From: Aptenodytes patagonicus
Lineage: Eukaryota; Chordata; Aves; Sphenisciformes; Spheniscidae
Assembly: GCF_965638725.1 (NCBI RefSeq)
Contig: NC_134974.1
Span: 3,060,143 to 3,124,142, forward strand
Direction of reading: 5' to 3'
Length of the DNA stretch: 64,000 nucleotides
Part shown: positions 34,201-45,220 of the stretch, piece after piece
Position numbering within the stretch: the stretch's first letter is position 1
Layout: each line of letters begins with the position of its first letter
The notes under the pieces: generated by a model
The model's database searches: none
What the model saw: only the letters and a program-made list of their open reading frames with translations
What the model was told of the DNA's origin: nothing
Position numbers and translations under genes: made by a program

Positions 34201-37200
34201 TCTGCAGCTCTGCTGCTTCCAGCCCCGGGAAGCTCCCATGCAGACACACAAATCCTCTGCAGCACCGCACCTCTGGGGCCTTTTGCAACAAAACACCATG
34301 GCATGCCTTCTGCCTTCCAGGAGCCGTTTCACCTACTTCCCGTACTCAGGGAAGCAGCGAGCGATGCCTGGGAAGAGCACTGCAGCCCAGCAGCCTTCAC
34401 GGTGCATCTGGAAGATGCTCTGCTGCCCACACCAACCTTGACAGGGCAGAGCGTTTGCTGAGGCCTGCCAAAAGCTGGAGGCACTTCCAGCAGCAACTGC
34501 AGTTGAGGCAGGCAGGAGCCAGAGCTGCCAGGACCCTCTTCCAGCCTCCGCCAGGCATGTCCACCCCGTGCCTGCCTGAGTCTGCCTCAAGGCTGCGAAA
34601 GCGTTTCTGTTGGGGCAGAAGCAGCCCCAGAGGAAAACACCCACTGCTCAAATCCCTCAAATGCCTCCAGTCTGCAGCCATGGCCCAAAAAACACCACCT
34701 GTCATTTTCCTTATTCTTTTCTATTTAATCTAGTTTTGTCATGATAAAGATCCAATTTATCTCTGTTGACACAGACATTTTCTAAGGCGAGTTATCTCCT
34801 CTCTGAGGACTGTATTTTAATAATTCACTCAGCAGCCATGAACTGCAAAGCTCCATTTCCAGCCGCAGGCATCCTTCCCGCACGGTGACACCAGAGCAGC
34901 CCGGCCAAGGTGGCAGTTTTGAACTCGGTGGATTGCAAACCCGGCCAAGCGGGCTCAGACATCTGCTGTGCAAGCTTGCTTGCAAGCTGATTTGAGTGGT
35001 GTGTGAATCCACAGTCTGGGATACCCAGAGCCCAACTTCCAGGCTCCTCCTCACCGGCAGCTGACTTGCTCCAGATTTTGTTAGAGGGGGAAACCTGCTC
35101 TTGTTTCAGTGCATCTGCTCAATGCCACCCCACGCTCCTCTTCCCTGCATGCCTGCCTGTGGAAGCCAGCCTCGCCGGCACGCTCCAGCCCTCAGACAGA
35201 GGACGCATCCCTCTGGGAGCCGCAGGGCAAGGGGCCCTCCTGCAACACCTCCAGGGCCAGCTCCTTTTCCAGTCCTGCGGCATTTAGACATCTCTCGTGG
35301 CTGCAAGGCTTTACCAAGTGCTGTCAACCAAGAGGCTGCTCGTGAGATGGGACGGCTCCGTGCCAGACAAGCAAGAGCAAGGCAGAGGAGGATATGGGCA
35401 GCGGGAGGTGAAGGAAGCAGATGGAGGGCCAGCCTGCAGGCTGAAGCAGGCTCAGATCAAAAGGTGGTGGTGGGAGGGATGTAAGAAGCCAGGCTGATCT
35501 GAGAGAGGACTAGAAGTGGGGACATCCCCATGCGCTGTCACCCAGCTGCTCTCCTGGTGAGGAGGCGTATCCCACTTTCAGGCTGGGCAGGCAATTCTCC
35601 CCGGCACAGCGAGGCCATGGGGCTGTGGCATCCAGGTGCCTCGGGAAGTTTCCCAGGTTTTCCTTACCCTCGCAGGGACAAATCCATCCAGGATCCCCAT
35701 TTGCACCCTCTGGTGCCAAAACCTCCCTCTGGCCCCTCTGCCAGCTCCCACCCTTGTACCTCCAGCCCACAACAGCCAGCCTCTCTGACCCATCCTTCCC
35801 ACAAAGCAAGGGATTTGATTTTCAGGGTGACAAAAGACTATCACGTTAACACAAATGCTCACTAGAAGTGGAAAACACACAACCCCTAAGAGTCTACTCT
35901 GAACTCCAGATCTCTTATAGACAGGGATGCTGTGACATGCTACGCTTCAACAGCTGGCTCTGTAATGGCCAAGCCCTCTGCTTTGGGGGCTTGTGATGTG
36001 GGGTGTGAGATCCAGAGGTTAATGGGGGGCATGACAAGGGGACCTGGTGTCCAAGCTCCCAACATGACAGGAGCTCACTCCTTGCAAGTGAAGTGGTCAG
36101 CTGAGCGCAGGGGCTTCATGCCTTCAAGTGTGGTCCACATGAAAAACCCTAACTCCCCACCCTAAACACCAAGTTCTGTATTATCTCTCTGAAAGCAGAC
36201 GTGTACATGAGCATTCTCTGGGAAGGGGCAAAGCAAGAGGACCCAGCTCCTCATCGCAGCCTGCTCTGAACCCTGGGCCTTTGCTGGGGTTCTCCCAGGA
36301 CCATGCTAGAGACTTTGGACACAGCCTCCAGGACCCCATCAATGCTCTCCAGCAGCTCTGAGCCCTCTGCACGTGAGAGCAGCAGGGTCCTGGTCCAAGG
36401 GGCACCAACACTCAGCTCCAAGCACCGTGGGCAAATTACAGAGCTGCATCCTTCTCCCAGGGTGTGGGGATGTGGTCACCTCCCTGACAGACCCTGCCCA
36501 AGGGTACGGTGAAAGCTGACAGCTGCCTGTGACACCTGACCAGGGCTAGGCAACTGAAACACGGCCAGCAACTAGCAATCAATCAGCAGCCAAGAGCAGC
36601 CAAGAAAGAGAAGCAGCTGAAGAGAGAGGCCAGTTGCAAATGCTGCCGAAGCTCTCGGATCACAGGATGCCCTCCTCCTCCAGCCCTGGCTGGCTGCTTT
36701 TAGAGCAAGCTGACAAAAGCCCCTCCTGTGTGCCTTTGGGTACACCCTCGCCACACGCCTTCCTCTGCCACTGCGCATCAGAGCTGAGCTGGGAAGCAGC
36801 CTCTCCTCCAGGACCAGCAGGACTCTGCTTTCTGCCCTATCAAAGCACACAGCCTGGTCCCCCTGACACTGACTGCTCTTCCAGTTGCCCCAGGGCTGGA
36901 CGAGCCCCTGCAGAGAACTGGGATGGGAACAGGCTGGTCGGGGGACAAGGGAGCTGGGGAACCCCTCTGATGGCAGCAGCAGCTCCTGCCTGCAGCTTTG
37001 GCAGCCGCACAAATGCAGGCCGCCGCTGGCAGCTCTGCTCAGTCGTGTTTGCACATTTACACCGGTCTGGCAGCCAATTAGCTCAGCAAAAGGCAGCGGC
37101 ATCATCAGGGAATCCCAGCGCCGGGCATGGTGATCGTCTCCTTCCGAGGCCACCGGCAATCCCATGGCTGAGAGGACCTGTTGCCACCCTGACCCACAAG

Positions 37201-40200
37201 TCACCAGCCAAAGCTGCAGCCTGCCCAGGGACAGCAGAGACCCCAGCTCAGGCACATGCTGCACGCAAGCCTGCCAAGTAACAGGCAAGTCCTTGGAGGA
37301 GGCAGGACAGAGATGAGGGGGAAAAGCCCTGTTCTGGGCCACCACAAATCATCCAAGCACCATGACAGCCATCCCCAGTGTCAGAGCTTTCCTGGGACCC
37401 TCCAAGAGGGGACTAACTCCCTTGCAAACAAGCAGCAAGCTCACCCGGACCCTCCCGTCTCAGGCCTCCCTCCAGCACAGGGCAGCAGCAAGCAGAGCCA
37501 GGCAGGGTGACCCCTCTCCCACAGCCCTCCTCCAGTTTGACAACAAACAGCTGATAACTACTTTTTTGAGCATGTTTTTTAGCTCCTACCCTAAGGCCAA
37601 TCTCCAACATGACTGTTGCCAAGGGAACGAGCTCTTTGCTTTGACAGTTCTGTTTTAAGGATCTCCCGCCTGCCCAGTGAGGTGTCTCAGAAATGGTTGC
37701 TTCGGATGCCCTGGTTCATTGCTTGTTGCTTTGCAGGCATCTAAACACTTGCAGCAAAGCTCTGCCCAAGCTGGCATGAGAAACTGTCACTCCCAACTGT
37801 CCAAGGATTAAACACACAAGGTTGTGTAAGAGGATGTTTATAACAGAAATAAGAAATGGGGAAACCCTGGCAGCTCTGCTCCCCTCTAGGGGACAGCATG
37901 CCTGCCAATGGGCACCACACACTAACACCTCCTCCTGACTTCCCAGAAAGACAGGGCAGAAGAGTAATTTCAGAAGATTAAAATACAGGTCCAATCCTGC
38001 TACTCTTTCAGGTGACTGTGGTGGATGCTCTGTTGTGCCCAGCTGCAGCAGGGAGTCCCCACATCCCAGTGGATACCCAGGGAGAATGGCTGTGGCCCAC
38101 CAGCTCATCTCTTGTTGCATGGTCTGTCCCTTTTGGAGATGAAGTCTCCAGCATCACAGGGAGACAAAAAAAAAAGCCAGAAACCAAAGCTGGTGAGATG
38201 CAGAGAGGCAAAACGGACCCCCCCAGGAACGTGCCACAATGCTGACCTGTTACTGCGTTCATCTGCTCGGGGTGAAGGTGTTTAAAGACAAGCTAAGAGC
38301 ACAGCCCTGCAGCACACAGCCAAGGCAAGGAGCACCGTCAGCAGCACACTGCACCACTGGGCCTGTCTCACCACGGCTTCCACCACACGTCAGACTGGGA
38401 GGAGAGCAGAGTGCAAGCCTTATGGCAGCAGAAAGGAGCACGAGGAGTCGCTGCCCTGGGCACAGCACTGGCACGGACACCACCAAACACATCCCACATC
38501 TGGAAAACAGGTCCCCAGGGTGCATGGGGCAATGGGGTCCCAACACGCCCTGTCTTCTGTGCTTATCTCCAGACTGAGAAAGTGGACCCAGCTCCTGTCC
38601 AGCATCTGTGCAGCAAGTGGCCCAGGAAGCCTGCTGCTCTCTGCACTGCTGACCACTCAGACTAGAAGTGTCAGAACTCGCTTTCCCTGGAAATGATGGC
38701 CTGAAAGCAGCAGCAAAAGCAGTGGTCTGGAAAAGCTAATGTTCCACATGGGACTTGCCAGTAAATACGCCATCCGAAGCATTGTAAGGTGAGGAAGAGC
38801 ATCTGTAGATGGAGCACTGCCTGGAGCATCACCTGAGGAAGGGTCAGGTCCCCTTGAGCAGGACCCTGCAGCAACAAGAGGAAGCTCACAGCTCTGCTGC
38901 TCCACAGCCACAGGCAGACTCTGGGGTCACCTGGAAAGATGCTGCTGTCTGGCACAGCAAGCATTGCTGCCCTCCAGCACGTCCCTGTGACACCGGGAAG
39001 CCCCCGCAAACCCCAAGCAGTGGAAGCTGCAGCACGGGCAGGTGTCGGATGTGCATGCTGGTCCCTGTACCAGGGCTGTGTTTCAGCCTGCACTACAGTG
39101 GAGGCAAAGCACGATGCCAGGCAGGTGACTGGAATGGTTAAGCACATTCCTGCCCAGCCCTCATCGTGTGTCTCTGCTTCTCCGCCTCCCTCTGCTGTTA
39201 TTGACTGCTCATTTTAGGTAGCCTCATCTGGGTTAGTGCTTCTGGCATCAGGGCTGTCCAAACACAACACACAGCATTACTGCGTCCGACTCCTGCCTGG
39301 CTCCTCTCCTTTCCCCTCAGCCAGCATGGCCCTCCCTCTGCCACAGCAACCGCACAGCTCAGCCCAGCGCTGGCTGCGACAGCGGCAGAGGGGCTGAGAC
39401 AGCCCTGGGTGAAAGCAGGAGCTCTTTCAGAGCACAGTGGAGAGCCCTGTCCCCCACCTGCCCTTGCAGGCAGACAGAGGAGCTGGGGCACCAGGAAGAT
39501 CACTTACACCTCACCATCACAGCATGATGAAGGCTCTACTGCTGCATCACTTCATGGCTGCAGGTGCCTGGCCAAGAACAGAGGGGAGAGAACGGGACCA
39601 GATGGTTCAAGCTGAGCTGACCCAGTAATTCAGAGGAGGAGGATCAGATACATCTGACTACGTGGGTGTTACAGCACTGGCATCACCTTCAAGGTCCCAT
39701 GGAGTCACTGAAGAGCCAAGCAACAAGGAGGCAATTCAATCTGTGCAGACACAGCATCAGATGACCTGCATGGCCAAGCCATTGCCTGGGCTGTAAGAGG
39801 AGCCCGGAGAGGAGTTCAGATGGAGGCAAGGCTGGGCACCGGGGGTACCACGCCACATGCCAGCACAGGGAGCAGAGCACCTCCCACAAGGCATCTGCAC
39901 AAGCAGACCATGCTCTGCAGCGGCTCTAACACAGCAGCAAACACATGCGACCCAGGAGAACAAGCCCAGCAGCACACAAGCAGAGACCACCAAGCTCCAA
40001 GACCACCACACGGACACTGCCACCAGCAAAGGCACCTTGGACACATGCTCACATCCTGCACCACCTCCTCCCTCACGCTGCTCCTCTCCTGTGAGGACCT
40101 GAATGGTCACATGACACCCTGGATTGGGGCAAAACTACGTTAAAACCAACCTAGTGAAAACAAACAAGAATGTTGGCTTTAATGCAGATTCCTCCATCTG

Positions 40201-43200
40201 GCTAAGTGCCTGGCCATGCCAGCACCAGGGTGACTACCCAGATGTAGACGCCTCCAGTTACTCCGGCAATTCCAACACCCCTGGCGAGGCGAGAACATCA
40301 GGCAGAGGGAGAACAGGCAGCGTCTAGCACACAGGAGACCTCACAAGCAGGGAATCCTGGGCAAGTAGGGTGCTTACTTCCATCTACTTCCAGAGAAGGA
40401 AAGGTACCCACACTTGGGAGGTGCTCAATTTGTGCTTCAGGAGCAACACCACGGTCTGTTGGGGATTTCTCCTCTGGCCAGCAGACCAAGCTGCCATGCT
40501 CCCAGCAAACACCCCGGCCTCAGCATTGCAGACCATGCCAAAACCTGAGGCATTATTGGGACAGTGGCAAAATTCCTGTCCCACGGCAGCAGTGCCAGCA
40601 CATCCCCTCACTGTCTGGGTATGTGGCAGGGCAGCTCTGCAGCACTTGATCCCATGTATTGTCTTAAAATCCAGCATTGCCTGTTGAGCCTAACGCGTTG
40701 TGCCAGACAGCTGAGTGGTGGCTTTCGTACTCCCCGTCCAACTCCCTCCGTCTGGCTGCTCGCAGAGGGATGCTCTCCTCCAGCTGACATGCTGATCCCA
40801 GCTGCATTGCCACTGCGAGAACAGCTCACTTCCCCCAGGCAGCTGATCAGAGTCATCCAAAAATCAGGCCATCCAGGTATCGAGTGATGCAGATAGGTCA
40901 CACTCCCTCTTCTCATGCCTGCACACCACCGCCTCATCAGGGATGTCACTGCTTCCTCTACCCTAGTGCCAAGGGCTTGTGCTGGCACAGAAAGACTTTA
41001 GCATATGGTAAGCCCTAATGACATGTGAGAACAGGGCATTTGCACACATTAGTTGGGTAAAAGCACTGCCGTTAAGCATCAAAGGATTATGTTAGCTTCA
41101 GACAACTACTGGGCTTCCACCATCCCACTTCTGCACACCAGGGCTCCCTCCTCAAGGTCTCCCTGCCACGGGCCTGGGGCCGATGCTACAGGCTGGAAGT
41201 TGCACACAGCCTCCCACAATCTGGCTCAGGACCAGTGCTAACATCTCCCCAAAGCTTCTCCTGAGGGAGCGGGACTACAGGACCTGCAGCCGTCATCTGC
41301 TCTGGGGCTAGAGATGGTAAGAGTCCTGCGGGAGGCCAAACCTCTCTCCCAGCCCTGCGCTCCTACCACTAGACACTGTTCCCGCACAGGCAGGGCAGGG
41401 TGGATGACTTCTTACAGAAAGGACACCAGCTGGAAGCACAGGGCATTTCCCCAAGACAAAGAAAGCTCCTCCTGCGTGGTCTGGCTGAGCAGACGCCTCC
41501 ATCAGCTTCAGAAAGATGAAGCCACCTTCCAGGAAGGGGAGAGTCTCCTGAACCTGCCTCTCTGCAAACACCAGACAGGGATCTCATCTCACCTGGCTTC
41601 AGACATCTCAAGATGGTCCCCAGGCTCTCCTCAGCCAATGGGGAGGCGTGGGCACAAGCCACCTAACCAACCTCAGCATCTACAGGAGAAGATAGAGCAG
41701 CCCTGGCCCCCCTGCTGTGGCATCTATACCTGGTCAGGCAGGCCCAGCTCTAAGACGCTCAACATTGAGGCTTCTCCCAACAAGAGAAACACACACGATG
41801 AGTGAAGCAGTTCTGGTACAGTGGGAGGTAACTGGATGCGAGACCTGAGCTCAGCTCCCTGCTGTGCCACTGAAGCTGCCCAGCCTCCTCCCTCGCTGCT
41901 GCAGGATGGTGGTGCTCCTTGTGCTGCACATCGAGGGTCGCTCAGAGCCCGCAATGCCAGTGCCACAGCAGGATGAGGTTGCTACTGAGCACAGGGGAAA
42001 AACAGCCCCAAGAAGTCTGGTTTTCGCATGTTGTTGCTTCCCATGGGACAACAGTAGGGCACTGTTCAAACAAAAGGGTTACACAACTCTAGAGTGGAAT
42101 AACTCTGCAGGGGGAATAATCCTCACAGCAAGGACAACCACGCATCCAGCCCAAACACTCAGAAATCTGTCGACAGCAGCACAACATCAGCCAAGTGCAC
42201 AAACACGGCCCCGGTGTGAAGCACCAGCGCTTCCAGCATCCAGGCAGCTTCAAGGGGCTCTGCCAGGCCCTGCCGCAGTTATAGCTTTGAATCCAGAGCA
42301 CTGGAGGAGCGTTTCTTCAAGGAGAGGAGACAGCTACTCCATCCCTGCCCCAGGAAGGGTGCTGCGGAGGGGCTTTTCTAGCTGGAGAGCCATGCTGGGA
42401 GCTGATGGCTGAGGGGCACAAGGGTAAGGCACTGACCACGAAGACATGCCAGCAGCTTCTTTTCAAGCATCTTCCAGCCATCCGTCTCCTCTGCTCCCAA
42501 AGGCTTTTTGGGGGTCTGTTTGTCTCGCTGTGTCAGACAACAGAGAGCCTGGCAGCTCATGGCCAGGGCTGGGCCACAGCAGCAGGCCAGCCCTGGAAAA
42601 AATCTTGCAGTGTCATCATCCAGACTGCATCCTGCCCTAGGACTACACACAACTTCAGGTCACAGCCACCCCTCCTTATGTGAGGACTTGCCAGGCTGCT
42701 CAGCCACCCCCTCCAGCCCAGCTCTGACCCACACGCTGAGCATCTGCCATGCACAGGATGCCAGGACATCCCTGCACTGTGGGACTGAGCATCACACACA
42801 CCCAAGTGATGCTTTTGGGCTCCTGTGGGAGGACCGTGGCCATAACCAGAATAAATCCCGGGATTTGTGGATGGGAATGCAGCCACCAACCTGCACCAGC
42901 CCCCAGAGTGGCTCTGCCTGTGACAGCGACCTCCTCCAGCAAAGGGACAGGCCACGGGGGAGGCACCTGCTGGGGAAGGCGGGTGGGAGGCTTGCTCCTC
43001 GCTCCAGCACGGGCAGCCCAAGCCATGGGCAGGAAGCTGCCGGGTTCAGACGTCTTATCCTCTGTGTCACGCTCCCTCCACCACAACAGCCCTTGGGACC
43101 CTTGATCCCAGGGCCACACGTACCCACACCAGAATTACCTCCCTGCTTCTGATGAGCCATGGGCAGGGACTCAGATGGCAACTGGACCCTCTCCCGCTGC

Positions 43201-44463
43201 CAGCCTCCACAACACCCCACAAAACAGAACGTGCAGACCAGGGGTAGAGGCCAGGCCCCAGGCAGCTGCTGCATCTCCCCATGACCTGCTCCCCATCCAG
43301 ACACACACAGCAGCAATTTTATCATGACCAGCGACTCCTGACATAGCAAACAGCCACCAACAGCCTGACAGGAATTACAGGCCCTAAGCAGCGAGCACTG
43401 GCAATCCAGCAAGGACTCTGCAGTTGAATGGTTATAGAAAACAAGATGCTGCCGCTGATGAGCCCTTACCAAAATTACATTTGCTTTGCGGCACTTCATT
43501 ACCGGCTGCCTCGCCCCGCAGCGCGCTGCCCGCCGCTGTGGTGGATGGCAGGTAAACACCCTTTGTCTCAAGGGCTGATGCTCCCGCCGAGCCCTGCGCC
43601 TCCCACATACAGACACCGAGGACCGACCAGACGCCGGGATGCCACTAGACATCCCGGCAGCGGCAGGATCCCAGCAGGATGGGGAGCGTCCACCCTTCCC
43701 CAAGCCCGCCGCTCCAGGGACGGGGGGCTCCAACCGGGCAGCTCCCACCGAGGGCTCCTGCTCTGCCGGGGGGAACCTGAGATCCGCCCCACCCCGGGGA
43801 AGGGTCTCCCCACCCCGGGGAGGTCACCGCCGTCCCCCCCGGGGGCTCCATCCCCCGCCCACGGGGGTGTCTGCCTCCCCCCCAGGGGTCACCACCGAGC
43901 CCCGCCATCCTCCCGGGGCGGGCGGCTCCACCCCACCAGGGAGCCTCCATCCGTCGGGCCCCCCCGCGGGCAGCGCCGGGAGGGGCCGGGCGCCGCCGCC
44001 GCCCGCCGGGGCCTGTCTGGAACCTTCCGCCGCCCCGGCCCCGCCCCAGGCGGTACCCGGCGATGAGGGGACACGGCAGGCAGCACCGGCGCCGCCGTGA
44101 CCTTGAGCCCCGCCGGCCACCCGGGGCCGCGGCTGCCGCACCCGCCCGGGGCCGGCGGCGCGGGCGGGCCCCGAGGGCAGGGCAGGGCCGGGGCGGGGCG
44201 GGGCGGGCGGCACCTGTCGGGCCCCGCTGCGCCTGACCCACATAACGGCGCGGCCCGGCCCCGCCGCCCTCCGCACCTGTCGCTCGCGCGCGGCCGGTTC
44301 CCCCAGCCGCATGAGGGAGGGGCGCGCCCCGCCGCGAGGGGCTGAGTGATGGCGGGGGGTTCGCCCGACCCCGGTACCGCCACTCACCGTCGCGGGAGAG
44401 GTTTCCCCGGGCGGCGCCGAAGCAGGCGAGGAGCAGCAAGAAGCCGAGGGCGGGGGGCGGCAT
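22248..44463 (-). CDS. CADM3: CADM3 (nectin-like 1 / SynCAM3), cell adhesion molecule 3
   Basis: Neuronal calcium-independent adhesion protein acting at synapses and axon-glia contacts. Coding exons: 44388-44463 (ATG at 44463), 29333-29473, 28947-29099, 28582-28719, 28174-28344, 27467-27557, 26902-27071, optional 24761-24883, 23471-23596 and 22248-22366 (TAG). Every junction is GT-AG and in phase. The product is 394 residues without the optional exon and 435 with it (human main form 398). Order: signal peptide [21 protein letters not shown]-type Ig with VVLKCQVED and [16 protein letters not shown]; second Ig with [12 protein letters not shown] and VTCTVDHES; third Ig with [11 protein letters not shown] and [10 protein letters not shown]; transmembrane [20 protein letters not shown]; cytoplasmic tail with the protein 4.1-binding start [13 protein letters not shown] and C-terminal PDZ ligand EYFI. 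Intron 1 is 14.9 kb. Very close to the mammalian protein throughout. Confidence 0.96.
24761..24883 (-). CDS. CADM3: Optional CADM3 stalk exon (41 codons, Ser/Thr/Pro-rich)
   Basis: Lies between the last Ig exon and the transmembrane exon. It has a strong acceptor (CTCCCCAG), a good donor (CAAG|GTACCG), length divisible by three, phase 1 at both ends and no stop. The peptide, beginning [20 protein letters not shown] and ending [11 protein letters not shown], is rich in Ser, Thr and Pro, and suits an O-glycosylated membrane-near stalk. CADM1 has alternatively spliced stalk exons at the same position; the human CADM3 isoforms I recall lack one. Skipping it keeps the frame, so it is probably alternative. 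Confidence 0.7.
25750..25960. repeat. Purine-rich tract in a CADM3 intron
   Basis: About 200 bases strongly biased to A and G on the plus strand (GGAGGGGAGGGAAAGGGGACGG and similar), irregular rather than tandem. A similar shorter tract lies at 22,970-23,060. Confidence 0.5.
29474..44387. other. CADM3 intron 1
   Basis: A 14.9 kb intron with no exon-like homology or recognisable transposon. GC-rich DNA alternates with AT-rich islands at about 31,360-31,480, 31,890-32,110, 34,680-34,830 and 37,530-37,650, which could be conserved regulatory elements. A C run (13 bases) lies at 31,776-31,788, and an RFX-like X-box GTTGCCAAGGGAAC at 37,615-37,628. Confidence 0.6.
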
Positions 44464-45220
44464 GGTGGCGGCGGGTGCCCGCGGGGCCGGGGCGAGCCGA
44501 GCCGCAGCGCGGAGGCAGCAGCACCGGGCTCGGCGCTACTCTCCGGACTGGAGCCGGCGGTGCGGCAGCGGCGGGGATTAAATAGAGCGCGAGGAAGAGA
44601 CCATTCTTGCCGCCGCGGCGGGGGGGGTGGGGGGGCCGCGCCACTGCCGCCCCCCTCGGCCCCCGTGTAAACATGACCGCTCCGGCCGCCGGCTCCCCCC
44701 GCGCCCTGAGGCGCGGTGGTGCGCTCCACATGCGCGACTCCCCGCGGGAGGCAGGTGGGCGCGGAGCGGCGGCGGCGACGGCGGGGTCCCGGTGGTCCCC
44801 GTCGTCCCGGCCCCGGGCTGGGGGGGCCCGGTCCGAGCGGAGTCGCGATTTGTCAGGGTGTCGCCCCCGGTCCCGATTCCGGGCTGAGGGGAGTCCCGCC
44901 CTGAGGGGGTGCCGGTCGGGGGGAGGTCCCGCTCCCGGTCCCGGCCCCGCCGCGAAGCGCCTCGCAGCCTCGCCCGGCCCCGAGAGGGGTCTTCCCAGAG
45001 CGGCGGGCCCGGGCACTCCCTCGGAGCACGGGCCTGTCCCCGTCGGAGCCCACCGCGTCCCGCCTGCCCCCAGCGAGGCGCCCGGGGCAGGCCGCGGACA
45101 GCTGCTGTGTTGCCATGGCTCTGCCCCACGTGCGGGGAGCACAGCCATGCAGGCGATGTCGCCAGGGCTGCCGTGTCCCCAGGGCGGGCCAGGGCGCCTG
45201 TCAGGCTGGGACCCTCTGCA
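43640..45220. promoter_or_regulatory. CpG-island promoter of CADM3
   Basis: Very CpG-rich DNA covers exon 1, the first 750 bases of intron 1 and about 750 bases upstream. The inner part (43,770-43,960) holds imperfect CACCCCGGGG repeats. Long open frames on both strands here are compositional. Confidence 0.8.
44578..44584 (-). promoter_or_regulatory. TATA-like element of CADM3
   Basis: Minus-strand TATTTAA (CTCTATTTAATCCCC) about 115 bases upstream of the CADM3 ATG. It would place a start near 44,550 and give a 5' UTR of roughly 90 bases. A TATA-like box inside a CpG island fits a tissue-restricted gene. Confidence 0.5.

Noticed and set aside
36572-37345. Open frame of 257 codons in CADM3 intron 1
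   Set aside because: No family resemblance and no supporting splice or promoter structure; low stop density in GC-rich DNA.
43645-44729. Overlapping long open frames at the CADM3 promoter
   Set aside because: All are Pro/Gly/Arg-rich products of CpG-island sequence. Only the 76-nt signal-peptide part of one is coding.
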